The translations under genes and the position numbers were made by a program. Below, piece by piece: positions 11,150-21,364 of a stretch of DNA of 64,000 nucleotides. Position 1 is the first letter of the stretch. Every line of letters begins with the position of its first letter. Source of the stretch: Blasia pusilla (Eukaryota; Marchantiophyta; Marchantiopsida; Blasiales). The DNA is taken from positions 20,708,001-20,772,000 of the forward strand of contig CM114273.1 of NCBI GenBank assembly GCA_050084515.1. The letters run 5' to 3'. A model generated the notes under the pieces. That model was given only the letters and a program-made list of their open reading frames with translations, was not told the DNA's origin and did no database searches.

Positions 11150-11800
11150 TCCCAGAAGATTCCACGGGGAGGAGACAGAGAATAAGAATGAGAATAAGAA
11201 TGGGAACGGGTATGAGAATGAGAATGAGAATGTACAATTTATAGTGAATAGGGACTCGGAGTCCGATGGGTTGCAAAATTTGGGACTGCCACAAGAAAGC
11301 TTCACACAATTATCCATACCCAGAAGATTCCACTGGAAGGAGACAGAGAATAAGAATGAGGATAAGAATGGGAACGGGTATGAGAACGAGAATGAGAATG
11401 TTCAATTTATAGTGAATAGGGACTCAAATTCTCCTGACATAATTTGACTGGCAAGATGAAGTTTGGTAGGTGAGATTGTCTGACATGATGGATTCAATTC
11501 TGTTGCAACCTGTCGGAATCCGATGGGTTGCAGAATTTGGGACTGCCACAAGAAAGCTTCACATAATTATCCATTCCCAGAAGATTCCACTGGGAGGAGA
11601 TAGAGGATAAGAATGAGGATAAGAATGGGAATGGATATGAAAATGAGAATGAGAATGAGAATGTTAAATTTATAGTGAATAGGGACTCAGATTCTCCTGA
11701 CATAATTTGACTGACAAGATGAAGTTTGGTAGGTGAGATTGTCTAACATGATGGATTCAATTCTGTTGCAAACTGTCGGAGTCCGATGGATTGCAGAATT
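11113..11800 (-). repeat. Tandem triplication of the E transposase promoter/leader
   Basis: Two complete units of about 259 bp (11282-11540, 11541-11800) follow a partial one (11113-11281). Each has an untranslated segment resembling the start-codon context, the GAATGAG minisatellite, a TATA box (11236, 11404, 11667, minus) and one GTCGG palindrome. Other E copies have a single unit. Upstream copies also carry an ATG (MDNCVKLSCGS), so a transcript from a distal promoter would have an alternative start. Confidence 0.75.
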
Positions 11801-11959
11801 TGGGAATCATAGACGTGGGTTGCGAAGCACCCAGTTCTGTTTTTTGTTTCCGTATCCCTATGCAAATTGGAAGCCGTCGGAGTCCGTTGGGTTGGTACCC
11901 CCTTCATGCCAACCAATGGTCTTTTGAGACGATTTTGCTAGCATCAAACACGAGACATC

Positions 11960-12400
11960 ATTTGCATTTGCTAAGGTAACTTATCGTTGGGGACTGTTAT
12001 GGGATTTTCCAACTCACGGTAGACCTTGTGACCCGTCGGATTGCAAGAGGTTTTCTCGGAACTATCCGTTGTCCCATTGTCATCCGAGGGATAGAAAAGA
12101 GTTCAACCTGTCTGTAACCGACGGGTTGCCTAGGTACCTCGCCTATTACCCCAAGAGGAGGGGAGCGTGCAACCCGTCCGCCTCCGACGGGTTGCGCAAG
12201 TGCCTCGCCTTGTAACGCTTACATGAAGGAAGCGTGCAACCCATCGACCTGCGACAAGTGGCGCGGGTACCTCACGTTCTTGCCCCAAGACGGCGGATGC
12301 GTGCAACCTGTCGGACTCCGACGGGTTGCCATGATAGCTCAGCTAGGATGGATGCCTCCAACCCGTCGGAGACCAATGAGTTGGTGATTTTCACGTCCAT
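11960..12400. repeat. Intergenic palindrome array, third copy
   Basis: Shorter version of the array at 3830-4470, with about five palindromes. It lies between the triplicated minus-strand promoters and the plus-strand TATA box at 12474. Confidence 0.7.
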
Positions 12401-12473
12401 ACATCCATAACGGCCGACACGTCACCATCGGAATGACGATGCGACCTTACGATTAGCCCAACGGCTCAAAAAG

Positions 12474-12480
12474 TATAAAA
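12474..12480 (+). promoter_or_regulatory. TATA box of ParB/methyltransferase gene, copy 3
   Basis: AAGTATAAAAAGG, about 250 bp upstream of the ATG at 12724, in the same context as the other copies. Confidence 0.6.
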
Positions 12481-13911
12481 AGGCTAGGGTTCGCTCATTT
12501 CCGGATTTTTTGGTTCGAGATCTCGATTGCTCTTCAGCGTAGCAGAAGACCAGATACCAAGGGGCACTTTACACGGCGACTCATCACGAGACGATTCGAG
12601 CGACTCATCAAGGCAACTCATCGAGGTGACTCATCCGAGCGACTCATCAAGGCAACTCATTGAGGCCACTCATCGTGCACAGAAAGTAATTTTGTTGTCG
12701 AGGAGGAGGCATTTTCGGGAACAATGACGAGGAAAAAATCTCAAGCAAGCAAGGCTAGGAGCTTCAGTCCCAAGTCCAGGACTCTTGCGTCACCATCTCC
12801 ATGGCCTCGTTCGACCAATGAGATAAGGCATCAAGAGATTGAGGAGCGCGAAAGGGAAGCGGAGATGCACAAGCAGGAGCTTCTTGCAAAATGTGTTAAG
12901 GAGGCACTTGAAAAACAAAATGCAGAGGCTAAGGCGTCGTAGGCCTTGAAGAAAAAGATCGCCGAGGAGAAGCATGAAAAGAAGCGTCTGGACGCGTCGG
13001 TGAGGAGAGCAGAATTGGCAAAAGCTCAAAGGGAAAAAGCGATTGCCATTGAAGAAAGCCCGGCCCGTCCAACCAAAAGTGTTGAGATGCAGGAAATGTC
13101 TTCGATGAAGTCTGGGGATACAATCAATATAAAATCAGCTGAGGAAATGGCTGAAGTTCAAGGGACGGACGATGAGGTCATGAGGACCGCCAGCGTGGAG
13201 ATGGTGGACATCTCTGAAGAAGCAGGAGAGCGGTCTTCCTCGTCTCTTAGCCCGGCGGAAGAAATCGACCTCTATTGGATCAACAAGTTTCAAGTGGACT
13301 TGCCAGCTGCTGTCCTAGAGCAGTTGGCAGGCCAAGACACCGACCCAATCTTCGAGCGGGTAAGATACGATCTTTGTTCTTTGAGTTATGTGAAGGCCCA
13401 TGTTGCAATTCATTGGCAATTCAGTGTAGTTTATTGACCTTGTCCCCGTTGTGACAGGTGGTAAAGCAAATGGCACTGATGGAGGGCCATGACGCCTCAA
13501 GAATTCCACTTTGCTGATTGCGGACAATGGAGTATGTCCAAAAAATTCAGTCTGACGAGGATATTGCGAAGCTGAATCAATCGGCAGCAACAGCATCCTA
13601 CGTGGATAGCTTCCCTCTGTTCTATGTTCAGCCTTATGATGAACATGGAACCCAAGCGTTGGTGACGGAGGAGGACTTTGAAGCGCTTGACACATTCTGG
13701 AGGATGAGAGATTAGGAATTCAGAAGAGCGTTTGAGGGGATGGAATTCAGCTACATGCGGAACCTCTATTTCTTCATCTGGGATGGAAACCACAGGTTCA
13801 TGGCGCGGACCCAGTTTGCAAAGGAGAGCCCAAACTCAATGGAGGCACATTTCTGCGTGAAGGCAGTCGTGCTTCATCCATACCCTCATCACATGGCGAT
13901 ACTGGAAATGG

Positions 13912-13915
13912 CCAT
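13912..13915. other. Target-site duplication CCAT of element S1 (partner 23663-23666)
   Basis: CCAT precedes the element end TGTCAC and follows the other end GCATGACA. The uninterrupted paralogous site at 27364-27379 (GGCCATGCATGCC) has CCAT once, so insertion with a 4-bp duplication is directly visible. Confidence 0.9.
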
Positions 13916-14392
13916 TGTCACATCTGAGTAGCCGATAGGCCGAGATCTATCGTGGATAGGGCGTAGGAGCCAGCGGACTATCTTGAGTGTAACTTTGTCC
14001 CACGATGTCGGATGAGGTTGAGGATAGGTCCATTGTGTCGTGAACGCGTTGTTTCGACAACTTTCATGTTGAGGTCTTTCACACCGGGTGACTTGTTGAC
14101 GGGTCACCCCCCTGGTAACCTGTGCACGCAGGTTACCAAGGGAAGGGCTATTTTTAGGGGAAGAGCCTTTTGGCTCTTCCCAACCCTATATAAGAGAGGA
14201 AGATGGCTTTCCTAAGCCATCTTTCTCATGTTGGGCCGTTGGAGCACCTCCCTTGTATGTGTGTGAGCTAGGACTAGAGTGCTAGCGTACGGATTCCTTG
14301 ATAGCACAAGGTGGACGAGGCTCAATATGCCGATGTAGATTGAGGAGTGAAGTTTTAGGCCGGGTGTGCCGTTTTTGCTACTCTTTATTTTT
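13916..14392 (+). repeat. Terminal repeat A1 of S1
   Basis: A 477-bp repeat, from TGTCACATCTGAG to CTCTTTATTTTT. It carries the promoter. It matches A2 (23098-23577) and both A repeats of S2. It is followed by ACATGAGAAAG in both S1 and S2, not by a B repeat. I could not recognise a tRNA primer-binding site after it. Confidence 0.85.
14114..14223 (+). promoter_or_regulatory. S1 promoter: TATA box flanked by three perfect hairpins
   Basis: TATATAAG lies at 14187-14194. Upstream are a 9-bp stem GGTAACCTG/CAGGTTACC (14114-14137) and a 10-bp stem GGGAAGAGCC-TTTT-GGCTCTTCCC (14158-14181). Just downstream, where transcription should start, is a 10-bp stem AAGATGGCTT-TCCT-AAGCCATCTT (14200-14223). 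The downstream stem is intact in all four A repeats seen in the window; the others carry a few changes. Confidence 0.6.
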
Positions 14393-14395
14393 ACA

Positions 14396-15699
14396 TGAGA
14401 AAGATGTTAGGGGGCTGGTGGGAATTCGTTGTTTGCAGGTAGGCAAGCGAGTTGCCTCGGTTGGGGAGCCCCTGGAGACGTGTGTGTGATATTTTGTGTC
14501 ATTTTTCTGTTTAGAAGGCCGTGGGCAGAAGCGCTGTCCGTTTTTCTCAAATTTTTCTGGTGCAGATTGTTGGGGGACAGCAACCGAGTGTAGCGTGTGG
14601 TGGGGCGTCGGGTGTACGCAAGTAAGGGTGTCGAGAGAGAAGGAAAGGGCAGGTTTGGGTCTTGCAGCCACCGGGGGGCTGTCAAGTAAAGACGGCTAGG
14701 TTAGGTCGCAAAGTTTAGGGTTAGGGCGCGGACAGGCTGGGCGCGTGAGGGGCGGCGTGACTGGGCGCGGACGCGCGTGACGGGCGTGACCAGGCAAGGG
14801 GCGGGGACCCCCCCCCTCCCCCCCGCTTCCCCGAGGTGGGAGGCGCGCATAGGTGCGCGCGCCCCCCATTTAGGGCCCAAGGGGCCCGCATAGGGCCGTG
14901 GTCCAAGTTCTTTTCCCCTCTCCGACGTGGTAGCACCGACCATAGTCGGTCGGACAGTTGTCGCATACGTGGTTGGCAGGACAGACGAGGTTAGTCGGGC
15001 GAAAGTGAGTTGAGATTTTCTGGACATGAGTGGGAGCCGACCAGGGTGAGTCACGTTACATACCGCGCGTGGGGATAGACAGAGGGGTTTGCGCGACATT
15101 ATGTTTTGGGGCGCGACAGGGTTGCGAGAGTTTACGATGGAGGGGCAGTGTGCATGATGCCGACGGGTTGTCCGCATCTGTTGACGGGAGGATCGACGTG
15201 TTGGTCGAGGGGAGTATTATGTGGCGGAGATTGTCATATCATGTGGAGGAGTGCATATTGACGGTGCAGCAAGTTGGAGGCGTGATCAGGTTACCCATTC
15301 GAGTCCCTTTTCCCGCACTTGTCGTGTATGATTGAGAGTGCTGGGTATCGGGTAGTAGCTGGTGCTAGATGGGTGCAGTGATGGTGACGAGTGTAGATTC
15401 TTTTCATGTGTAGTATGTTGGTGGATATACAGCGGTTGCCGAGTAGGGGTTGCATTTATGACCCGAGAGTGTGTCGCTAGGTTAGATGAGTCAGTTGGGA
15501 GGCTCATGGTGAGCCCGAGTGTGGAGCGTGCGTGAGGCCGGGTTTGTCATCACGGGATTGACGTTAGCATAGGTGAGCTAGTGAGGCGTGTGGGAGATTC
15601 TCAGTGAGTCTGAGTGCTTAAGCGGGTGAGACAGGGTTTGTCATCACGGCGTTCTTCCAGGGTTCGGAAGAACGGGGTAGTGCAAGCAGTGGTAGTGGT
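14396..15699 (+). other. Long untranslated leader of S1
   Basis: A 1.3-kb stretch between A1 and gag with no convincing coding frame. A GC-rich block at 14700-14900 has C runs near 14808-14823. The matching leader of S2 is 49300-50555. I see no tRNA-complementary TGG motif in a conserved position at the A1 edge. Confidence 0.5.
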
Positions 15700-15702
15700 G
15701 TG

Positions 15703-17105
15703 ACACGGAGTGGAGTGAGATACCGAGGGGTTACCAGTGAGGAGCTCCCTCGACATCCATCCGTGGATCGGATCGTCATCATCGACACTGGAGTCCTGGT
15801 GACAAGATCACCCGGCAGAGACGAGAGTACTTGGCAGGAGATGGACGACATGGGCCATCGGGGCATGCGTCGTTTCTCGGGTGCAGTGGGCACCATCGAC
15901 TTAGATGATTTCATCCAGGAGTTTGACACATGGTGCGACTTCCAGGAGATACGGACCCCGACACGGTTCAACCCTTTCATGGCATGGAAGGGGTTGTTCC
16001 AAAGATTTGGAGGGTCCTCCGATGGATGACTACATGGAGTTTTGATCACTATATTCAGTAGAGATCGATGCTTGGAGGATGTATTGGGCTCTAGGGTATG
16101 TGTCCACTAGTGGTCGTGAGGCATATGATGGGATTGTGAGAGGAGAGAGACCCACACCATCAGCCCGGAGACTAGATGGAGAGGAGGGCAGTGAGACAGG
16201 CGATGTGGCAGAGACCTCTGGTGGTAGAGGGCCACCCAGCTTTCAGCCCACAAAGGTGGAGTTCTTCCGACAGTTGGGGAAGAGCTACCAGGGCGTACGC
16301 ACCGACAAGCTGAAGATTCTACAGGATTTTCAGCGACGATCGGGTGAGAGTCTGAGAGAGGCCTTCACACGCATGAGGAGGCTCATCATTGCTACGTTTG
16401 GAGTGACTGAGGCGCAGTCAGTCCAGTATTGGTACGGGGTTGTGGACCGAGAACTACGGAGGAGAGTCCGAGATGCGGTGCTGATTCACACAGCGAAGCC
16501 CACATTGAAGGTGGTCTTTGAGTTGTCTGAGCGTATTGAGCTCAACATGAGTGAGGAGCAGGTAGTGACCGCTGGATTTTCTCGAGAGTCGACGGGTCCA
16601 CGAGCGGCGGTGACTCCACAGGTGCCACAGCGAGCACCAGTACCACGGGAGTGGGCCAGTGTGCCTAGAGAGCAGGGCGGGTACCGTGAGCCTATGAGGC
16701 AACGACCCGCACCTACATATGTTGCCCGTAGGGACCGATGTGGTCTTGTTGGACGTGTGGAGGGGCCCATAGGCAGAGAGATTGCCCACAGCATGGGAGA
16801 GGACCACCAGCGCCTCCGATTGCGCAGGAGCCATAGAGGATGGCCCCACCACAGCACCAGTGTGACCATTGCCACAGATATGGTCACACTAGGGATAGAT
16901 GTTTTGACCTTCGACGAGGGGCACGTCCAGAGGTAGGCCGAGGGGCGGTCGTCTTGGAGGAGGTCGAGGAGTTCTTCCTGGACGTGGTGGTAGAGGACCA
17001 CCACCAGCCAGAGGAGATGGAGCAGGAGCACCACAGCCGGCCCTTCTCTCACGCATCGATCAGTTGGAGCAGAGGATTGCTGCCATGCGATGATGCGGCT
17101 TAGGA
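15703..17105 (+). pseudogene. gag: S1 gag
   Basis: The first in-frame ATG is at 15841, with GTG possible at 15700. The first part (FIQEFDTWCDF) is followed by a stop and frame change near 16025-16043. The second part (16079-16730) has a retrotransposon gag-type segment with SLREAFTRMRRLI and RELRRRVRDA. After a frameshift near 16730 come two zinc knuckles: CWTCGGAHRQRDC (C-x2-C-x3-H-x4-C) and CDHCHRYGHTRDRC (C-x2-C-x4-H-x4-C). It is normally the nucleic-acid-packaging polyprotein. The S2 copy lies at 47830-49300 and lacks the stop at 16043. Confidence 0.7.
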
Positions 17106-17715
17106 AGGCACGGAGTCTGCGGCGGCTAGTGTGACTCGAGTCTCTACCTCTTACCCCGACCGGGTGAGGATCTCTCCAATATGGGATTCATGTGTAGTGC
17201 AGCCCAGGTTGAGGCAGCTGCAGTGGTGACTCGGGGTGCTGCGAGAGGCACCGAGCCATCAAGAGGTGGAGTTGAGATTGATCCACCGGAGGGGACCGAT
17301 GGGCGGCAGGCCAGGGTTCCACAGTCGTTCACATTGTCGGAGGCACTACACACACCTTCGATGGTGCCTCGACGACCAGCGGTGCCTCTGATTCCAGGCA
17401 CCTACGTCGACGTCACGAGGAGTTGGAGTGACAACTCCTATGCCGGCTCGAGTGGAGTCAGTGTCGACTATAGTGTTGGAGGTGGCCACTAGAGTTAGTC
17501 AAACTCCGCTATTTTCCGCCTTAGAGTTGGCGACGTTGGGAGTTGGACCAGCTGAGGTGTTCCGGTTGGCCGCCACGTTGTGTGAGCGTGGAGAGATGAT
17601 TGCTTCTTGTTCAGAGGTAGTTAAGGAGGTGGTGGACTTGCCCTCGAGCGGTGCTTGGGACGTTCCCCACGAGTCATGGCATGCGGCTGCGGGGCGAAGT
17701 TGGTAGATATGCCAC

Positions 17716-18147
17716 TCGACCGGCCATAGAGCGGCGATGGTGACACTGGAGTAGTGTTACTGGATAACCGAGCTGGAGTATTTCGCTTGGTTAGTTCGAC
17801 GGGGACAGTATACCACCCGCATCGTGTCCTACTTGATTCGGGAGCGCAACCCTTGATGTTAGGGAAGGCGGCGTGTTTAGCGTTGGGGTTACGGAAGGCC
17901 GACATTGAGCCTTGTCCCTTCAGATCTGAGACCTCGATTGGGGCGCATCACCCACTCAAAGTATATGACTCGACAGGAGATTGTTGTGAGAGTCCAGCCA
18001 GAGCATGCGACGGATAGTGCTATGATGCGCACACGTGCGATTACGACACCAGTTGAGTCGTACGATGTGTTGGTGGGGAGTACAATGTTATATCCCCTAG
18101 GATTCATCCTTGACTTTTGGGAGGAGACCGTTGCTTATCGGCCATGA
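17716..18147 (+). pseudogene. pol: S1 retropepsin-like protease
   Basis: The active-site segment is VLLDSGAQPLMLG (D-S-G-A) near 17828. The C-terminal flap/body segment DVLVGSTMLYPLGFILD lies at 18064-18114 in another frame, so one frameshift lies at about 17920-17950. It is the aspartic protease that matures gag-pol. It is followed, after a TGA at 18145-18147, by the methyltransferase ORF. The spacer between gag and protease (17105-17715) is low-complexity coding remnant with no recognised domain. Confidence 0.7.
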
Positions 18148-19827
18148 TGGCGGTCAGGTGACGGTCGGATGAGTCAGTTACCCGTGCAGTTTGCGGGACG
18201 AGGTGGTCGATCACGAGGCGAGTCTGTGACCACGTTGGCGGCTTTCACAGGTAGTGTTAGCTGGCCATGAGAGTTGTTGGAGGGGAACGCACATGCGGAG
18301 GATGTCCCAGTAGCGGATAGTCCCACGGAGAGACAGGCCATGGAGGGTGTCTCTTCCCATGTTAGCGATGCCTCTTCACCATTATGGGGTACGACTCGAG
18401 AGCTACAGAGGAGTGCCGAAGACCTCGTGAGGCAGGCGTGGAGTCATGTTTTTATCCCAGAGCAGCGAGAGTCACGTGGCGATCGGGCTATTGGAGTGGA
18501 GACGATGACCCCACTCGATACCACACCTGTTGTGTGGCAGTGCCCAGAGGAGGGTGTTAGGGTGTTAGATCTCTTCGGAGGGATTAGCACCAGATTGGCG
18601 GCCATATTGCAGGCGGGCATACGGGTGCATCAGTACCTTTATGTGGAGAGAGATAAGACCTTGTGGCGGCAGTATCATTACGCCACGTGGCGAGATTGGT
18701 CCGAGGTATCCTGAGTTGTTGTCGGTATCTGCGAAAGGGGATACAAAGATACGCTACCCGCCGACATATCTTTGGTGGGGGCGCAGGATCTGGATAGAGT
18801 TGGCACCATTCATTTGGTGATTTCCGGATGGCCATGTCAGGGTCATTCATCAGCTGGCCGAGGATTTGGATTGCAAGATCCGAGGTCAGGGATGTTTTGG
18901 GAGATGCTGCGAGTAGTACGACACTTGCAGCAGAGTCGGATATGTTCTCCAGCGTACATTTTGGAGAACGTGTCGTTGTTGGGAGATACTCGTGCACGTC
19001 TGATGACGAGTGTACATCAGGTGAGGTCCTGGTTGGGATCGGCTATGTTGTTAGATGCAGCGAGAGTTGGGTCACGTGCCCATCGTCCACGACTGTGGTG
19101 GACGAACCTGATACCATCAGAGGTACTGAGTCGAGCCTACAGTGGAGTCCAGAGAGCACCACATCTCATGGTGGATGCTATTTTGGACTCAGGGCGTCGA
19201 TCTCAGGTGGTGACACGCGATGATAGACCACCGTTGGCCACGGCCAATAGGGTGGGGGAGTTGAGGGCAGCCTTACCTACGTTGGTGAGCTTCCCAGCAT
19301 CCCATGCCTTTCGTCAGGGAGGGCCAAGCATGATTTGGGATGAGGTGATCGGAGTATTGGAAGAGCCTATAGCAAATGAGCGCGAGCGCGCCATGGGGTT
19401 CACTACCGGTACTACGGCGGTGCCAGGGATGACTGAGGCATCACGGAGACAGGTGTTGGGGCAGGCGATGGACCTCAACTGTCTCACATGGATAGTCAGC
19501 CTAGGTATGGCTGAGCAGAGATGGATGCGAGTGTCATCCATGCCGTCACGTCCACGAGTTGGACCACAGCCTACAGGGTGTGTACAGGCATTGGCTGGGG
19601 GCGAGACGAGGAGAGATAGGCACCCATGGACTTCTTGGGACGTCGTTCGAGCAGAGAGTGCGAAGGCGGCTAGAGTAGCACATGTTCATTTTTTGGATGT
19701 AGAGCATGGTGTAGGAGGTCAGAGTGGAGTGGTCATTATGAAGTGGCTAGGGTTGCTACATAGCAACCAAAGCCGGAGGTTGCGTCCTCTCCGAGTGAGG
19801 TCACGATGGAGACTTGGGAGCCTGTGA
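18148..19827 (+). pseudogene. S1 DNMT3-like DNA cytosine-5 methyltransferase
   Basis: It is expected to transfer methyl from SAM to cytosine C5. Motifs are in canonical order: I, VLDLFGGIST (about 18565); IV, VISGWPCQGHS with the catalytic Pro-Cys-Gln (about 18820); VI, ILENV (about 18958). Motif VIII is RAHRPRLWW (about 19078), and IX-X is the region RERAMGFTTGT to RRQVLGQAMDLN (about 19385-19480). This non-permuted order with DNMT3-like spacing differs from plant DRM enzymes, which are circularly permuted. Two in-frame stops (TGA at 18268 and 18712) break an otherwise single frame. S2 has sense codons at the first site. It overlaps the RT ORF by 22 nt (19806-19827). Confidence 0.8.
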
Positions 19828-20837
19828 TAGGTCTCAAGTTGATAGGAGGAGAGCGACGGCGAGTTCATAGGTTTCTGAGAGGGCATGTCAGTTGTTTTGC
19901 CTTCAGTATGAGGGACTTGGGTACGCTGAAGGGTCCCGGGATACGGATTGAGTTGGCTAGTGATACGCCGATCTTTCGTCGACCCTACAGGTATTCCGAT
20001 ATGGAGCGAGCCTTGATTCAGAGCAGGAGTCAGGACTTGTTGGAGGCAGGACTTGTGGAGTTATCACATGGGGAGTATGCATCTGCCACAATCATGCCGG
20101 CAAAGAAGGATATGTCTGGCAATTGGACGGATAGGCGGATGCGTGGAGATTACCATCCTATCAACCGACAGACGAGGTCAGATCGGTATGCCATGCCTAC
20201 TCTTGAGGAGATCTTTGATGCGATAGGGCATGCAAAGATCTTTAGTACTTTAGATCTTCGTGTTGGCTATCATCAGCTTCCTATCAGGTTGGAGGACAGG
20301 GAGAAGACAGCATTCTGGGGGATAGATCGGTTCGAGAGAGATTGCTTGTATCAGTGGCGGTTCTTACCATTTGGGTTGAAGAACGTGCCTTCGGAGTTTC
20401 AGAGAGTGATGGATAGGATTCTGGCTGGCTTGGATTTTGTACGATGTTACATAGATGATATTTTTATCTTCAGTTCCACGGTTGAGGAGCATGAGCGACA
20501 CTTGGAGGAGGGGTTTCGGCGATTGCAGTTACATGGACTGAAGTTACATTTAGGCAAGTGCAGATTCTTTCAGGAGCAGATTGAGTACTTGGGACACACC
20601 ATATACCCGTGTGGGTTAGGCGTTCAGCAGAAAAAGGTAGAGGCTATTGCGCAGATTCCACGCCCTACAGATGTGAGTCGAGTCCGAGCATTTCTTGGAC
20701 TGGCGAACTTCTATCGACGGTATGTCAAGGGTTTTAGTGCGATCGCAAAGTCTTTGACCTTGTTGACGAGACTTGATCAGGTGTGGTTGTGGGGAGATGA
20801 TCAAGAGCGAGCATTTCAGAGCTCAGGACAAAGTTGA
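19806..20837 (+). CDS. pol: S1 reverse transcriptase
   Basis: A 343-aa open frame starting METWEPVIG. It includes the RT fingers/palm with STLDLRVGYHQLP, the primer-grip region FLPFGLKNVPSEFQRVMD and the catalytic YIDDIFIFS (Y-x-D-D). C-terminal to these is the connection LGLANFYRRYVKGF. These residues place it in Ty3/gypsy. The ATG is in a different frame from the methyltransferase ORF and overlaps its end. A frameshift at about 20820 separates it from RNase H. Confidence 0.85.
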   Translation: METWEPVIGLKLIGGERRRVHRFLRGHVSCFAFSMRDLGTLKGPGIRIELASDTPIFRRPYRYSDMERALIQSRSQDLLEAGLVELSHGEYASATIMPAKKDMSGNWTDRRMRGDYHPINRQTRSDRYAMPTLEEIFDAIGHAKIFSTLDLRVGYHQLPIRLEDREKTAFWGIDRFERDCLYQWRFLPFGLKNVPSEFQRVMDRILAGLDFVRCYIDDIFIFSSTVEEHERHLEEGFRRLQLHGLKLHLGKCRFFQEQIEYLGHTIYPCGLGVQQKKVEAIAQIPRPTDVSRVRAFLGLANFYRRYVKGFSAIAKSLTLLTRLDQVWLWGDDQERAFQSSGQS

Positions 20838-21358
20838 TGTCCTCACCCATTTTACAGAGACCGGTTAGGGATCGCCCATTCCAGTTACATACGGATTGGA
20901 GCATGTTGGGTCTAGGAGCAGTGCTTACTCAGAGGGATGACGAGGAGAGGGAGTTCGTTGTGGCTTACGCGAGCCGATCGAACAACATTGCAGAGGCAAA
21001 GTAGAGCTCCTACGAGGGAGAGTGCTTGGCTGCAGTGTGGGCCGTGGCACATTTCAGGTGCTATTTATTCGGCAACCCTTTCACACTTATCACTGATCAT
21101 CAGCCGTTGAGGTGGTTGATGGAGTCCGACAAGCTTACGGGAAAGCTTGCCAGGTGGGCTCTATTACTACAGGAGTATGAGTTTGAGGTGGTTCATAGGC
21201 CAAGTCGGCTGAACCAGGATGCGGATGGGTTGAGTCGTAACCCATGTCCGAGTCAGAGAGACGACACAGGAGCTCGATGGCACGAGGAGAGTGATGAGGA
21301 GATGGTGCCCGGTTGGCATGCATCTGCCTATCTTTGTTGGTTGACTATGGCAGGTTAA
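20838..21358 (+). pseudogene. pol: S1 RNase H
   Basis: Typical Ty3 RNase H segments in order: HTDWSMLGLGAVLTQ, YSSYEGECLAAVWA (TAG at 21003), TDHQPLRWLM and DADGLSRNP. The Asp/Glu residues expected for catalysis are visible. It removes the RNA template during cDNA synthesis. Confidence 0.8.
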
Positions 21359-21364
21359 CTACAG

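Noticed and set aside
14393-14430. tRNA primer-binding site after A1
   Set aside because: No stretch complementary to a tRNA 3' end is conserved between S1 and S2 at this position. The priming mode is left open.
14700-14900. GC-rich block in the S1 leader as a CpG island or rRNA piece
   Set aside because: It is part of the element leader and is repeated in S2. No rRNA-like core was recognised.
16454-17052. Long minus-strand open frames opposite S1 gag
   Set aside because: They are antisense shadows of gag, with no start or domain support.
18148-19827. Host gene DRM-type methyltransferase captured by chance
   Set aside because: The motif order is not permuted, and the gene is in the same place in S1 and S2, so it is a resident part of the element.
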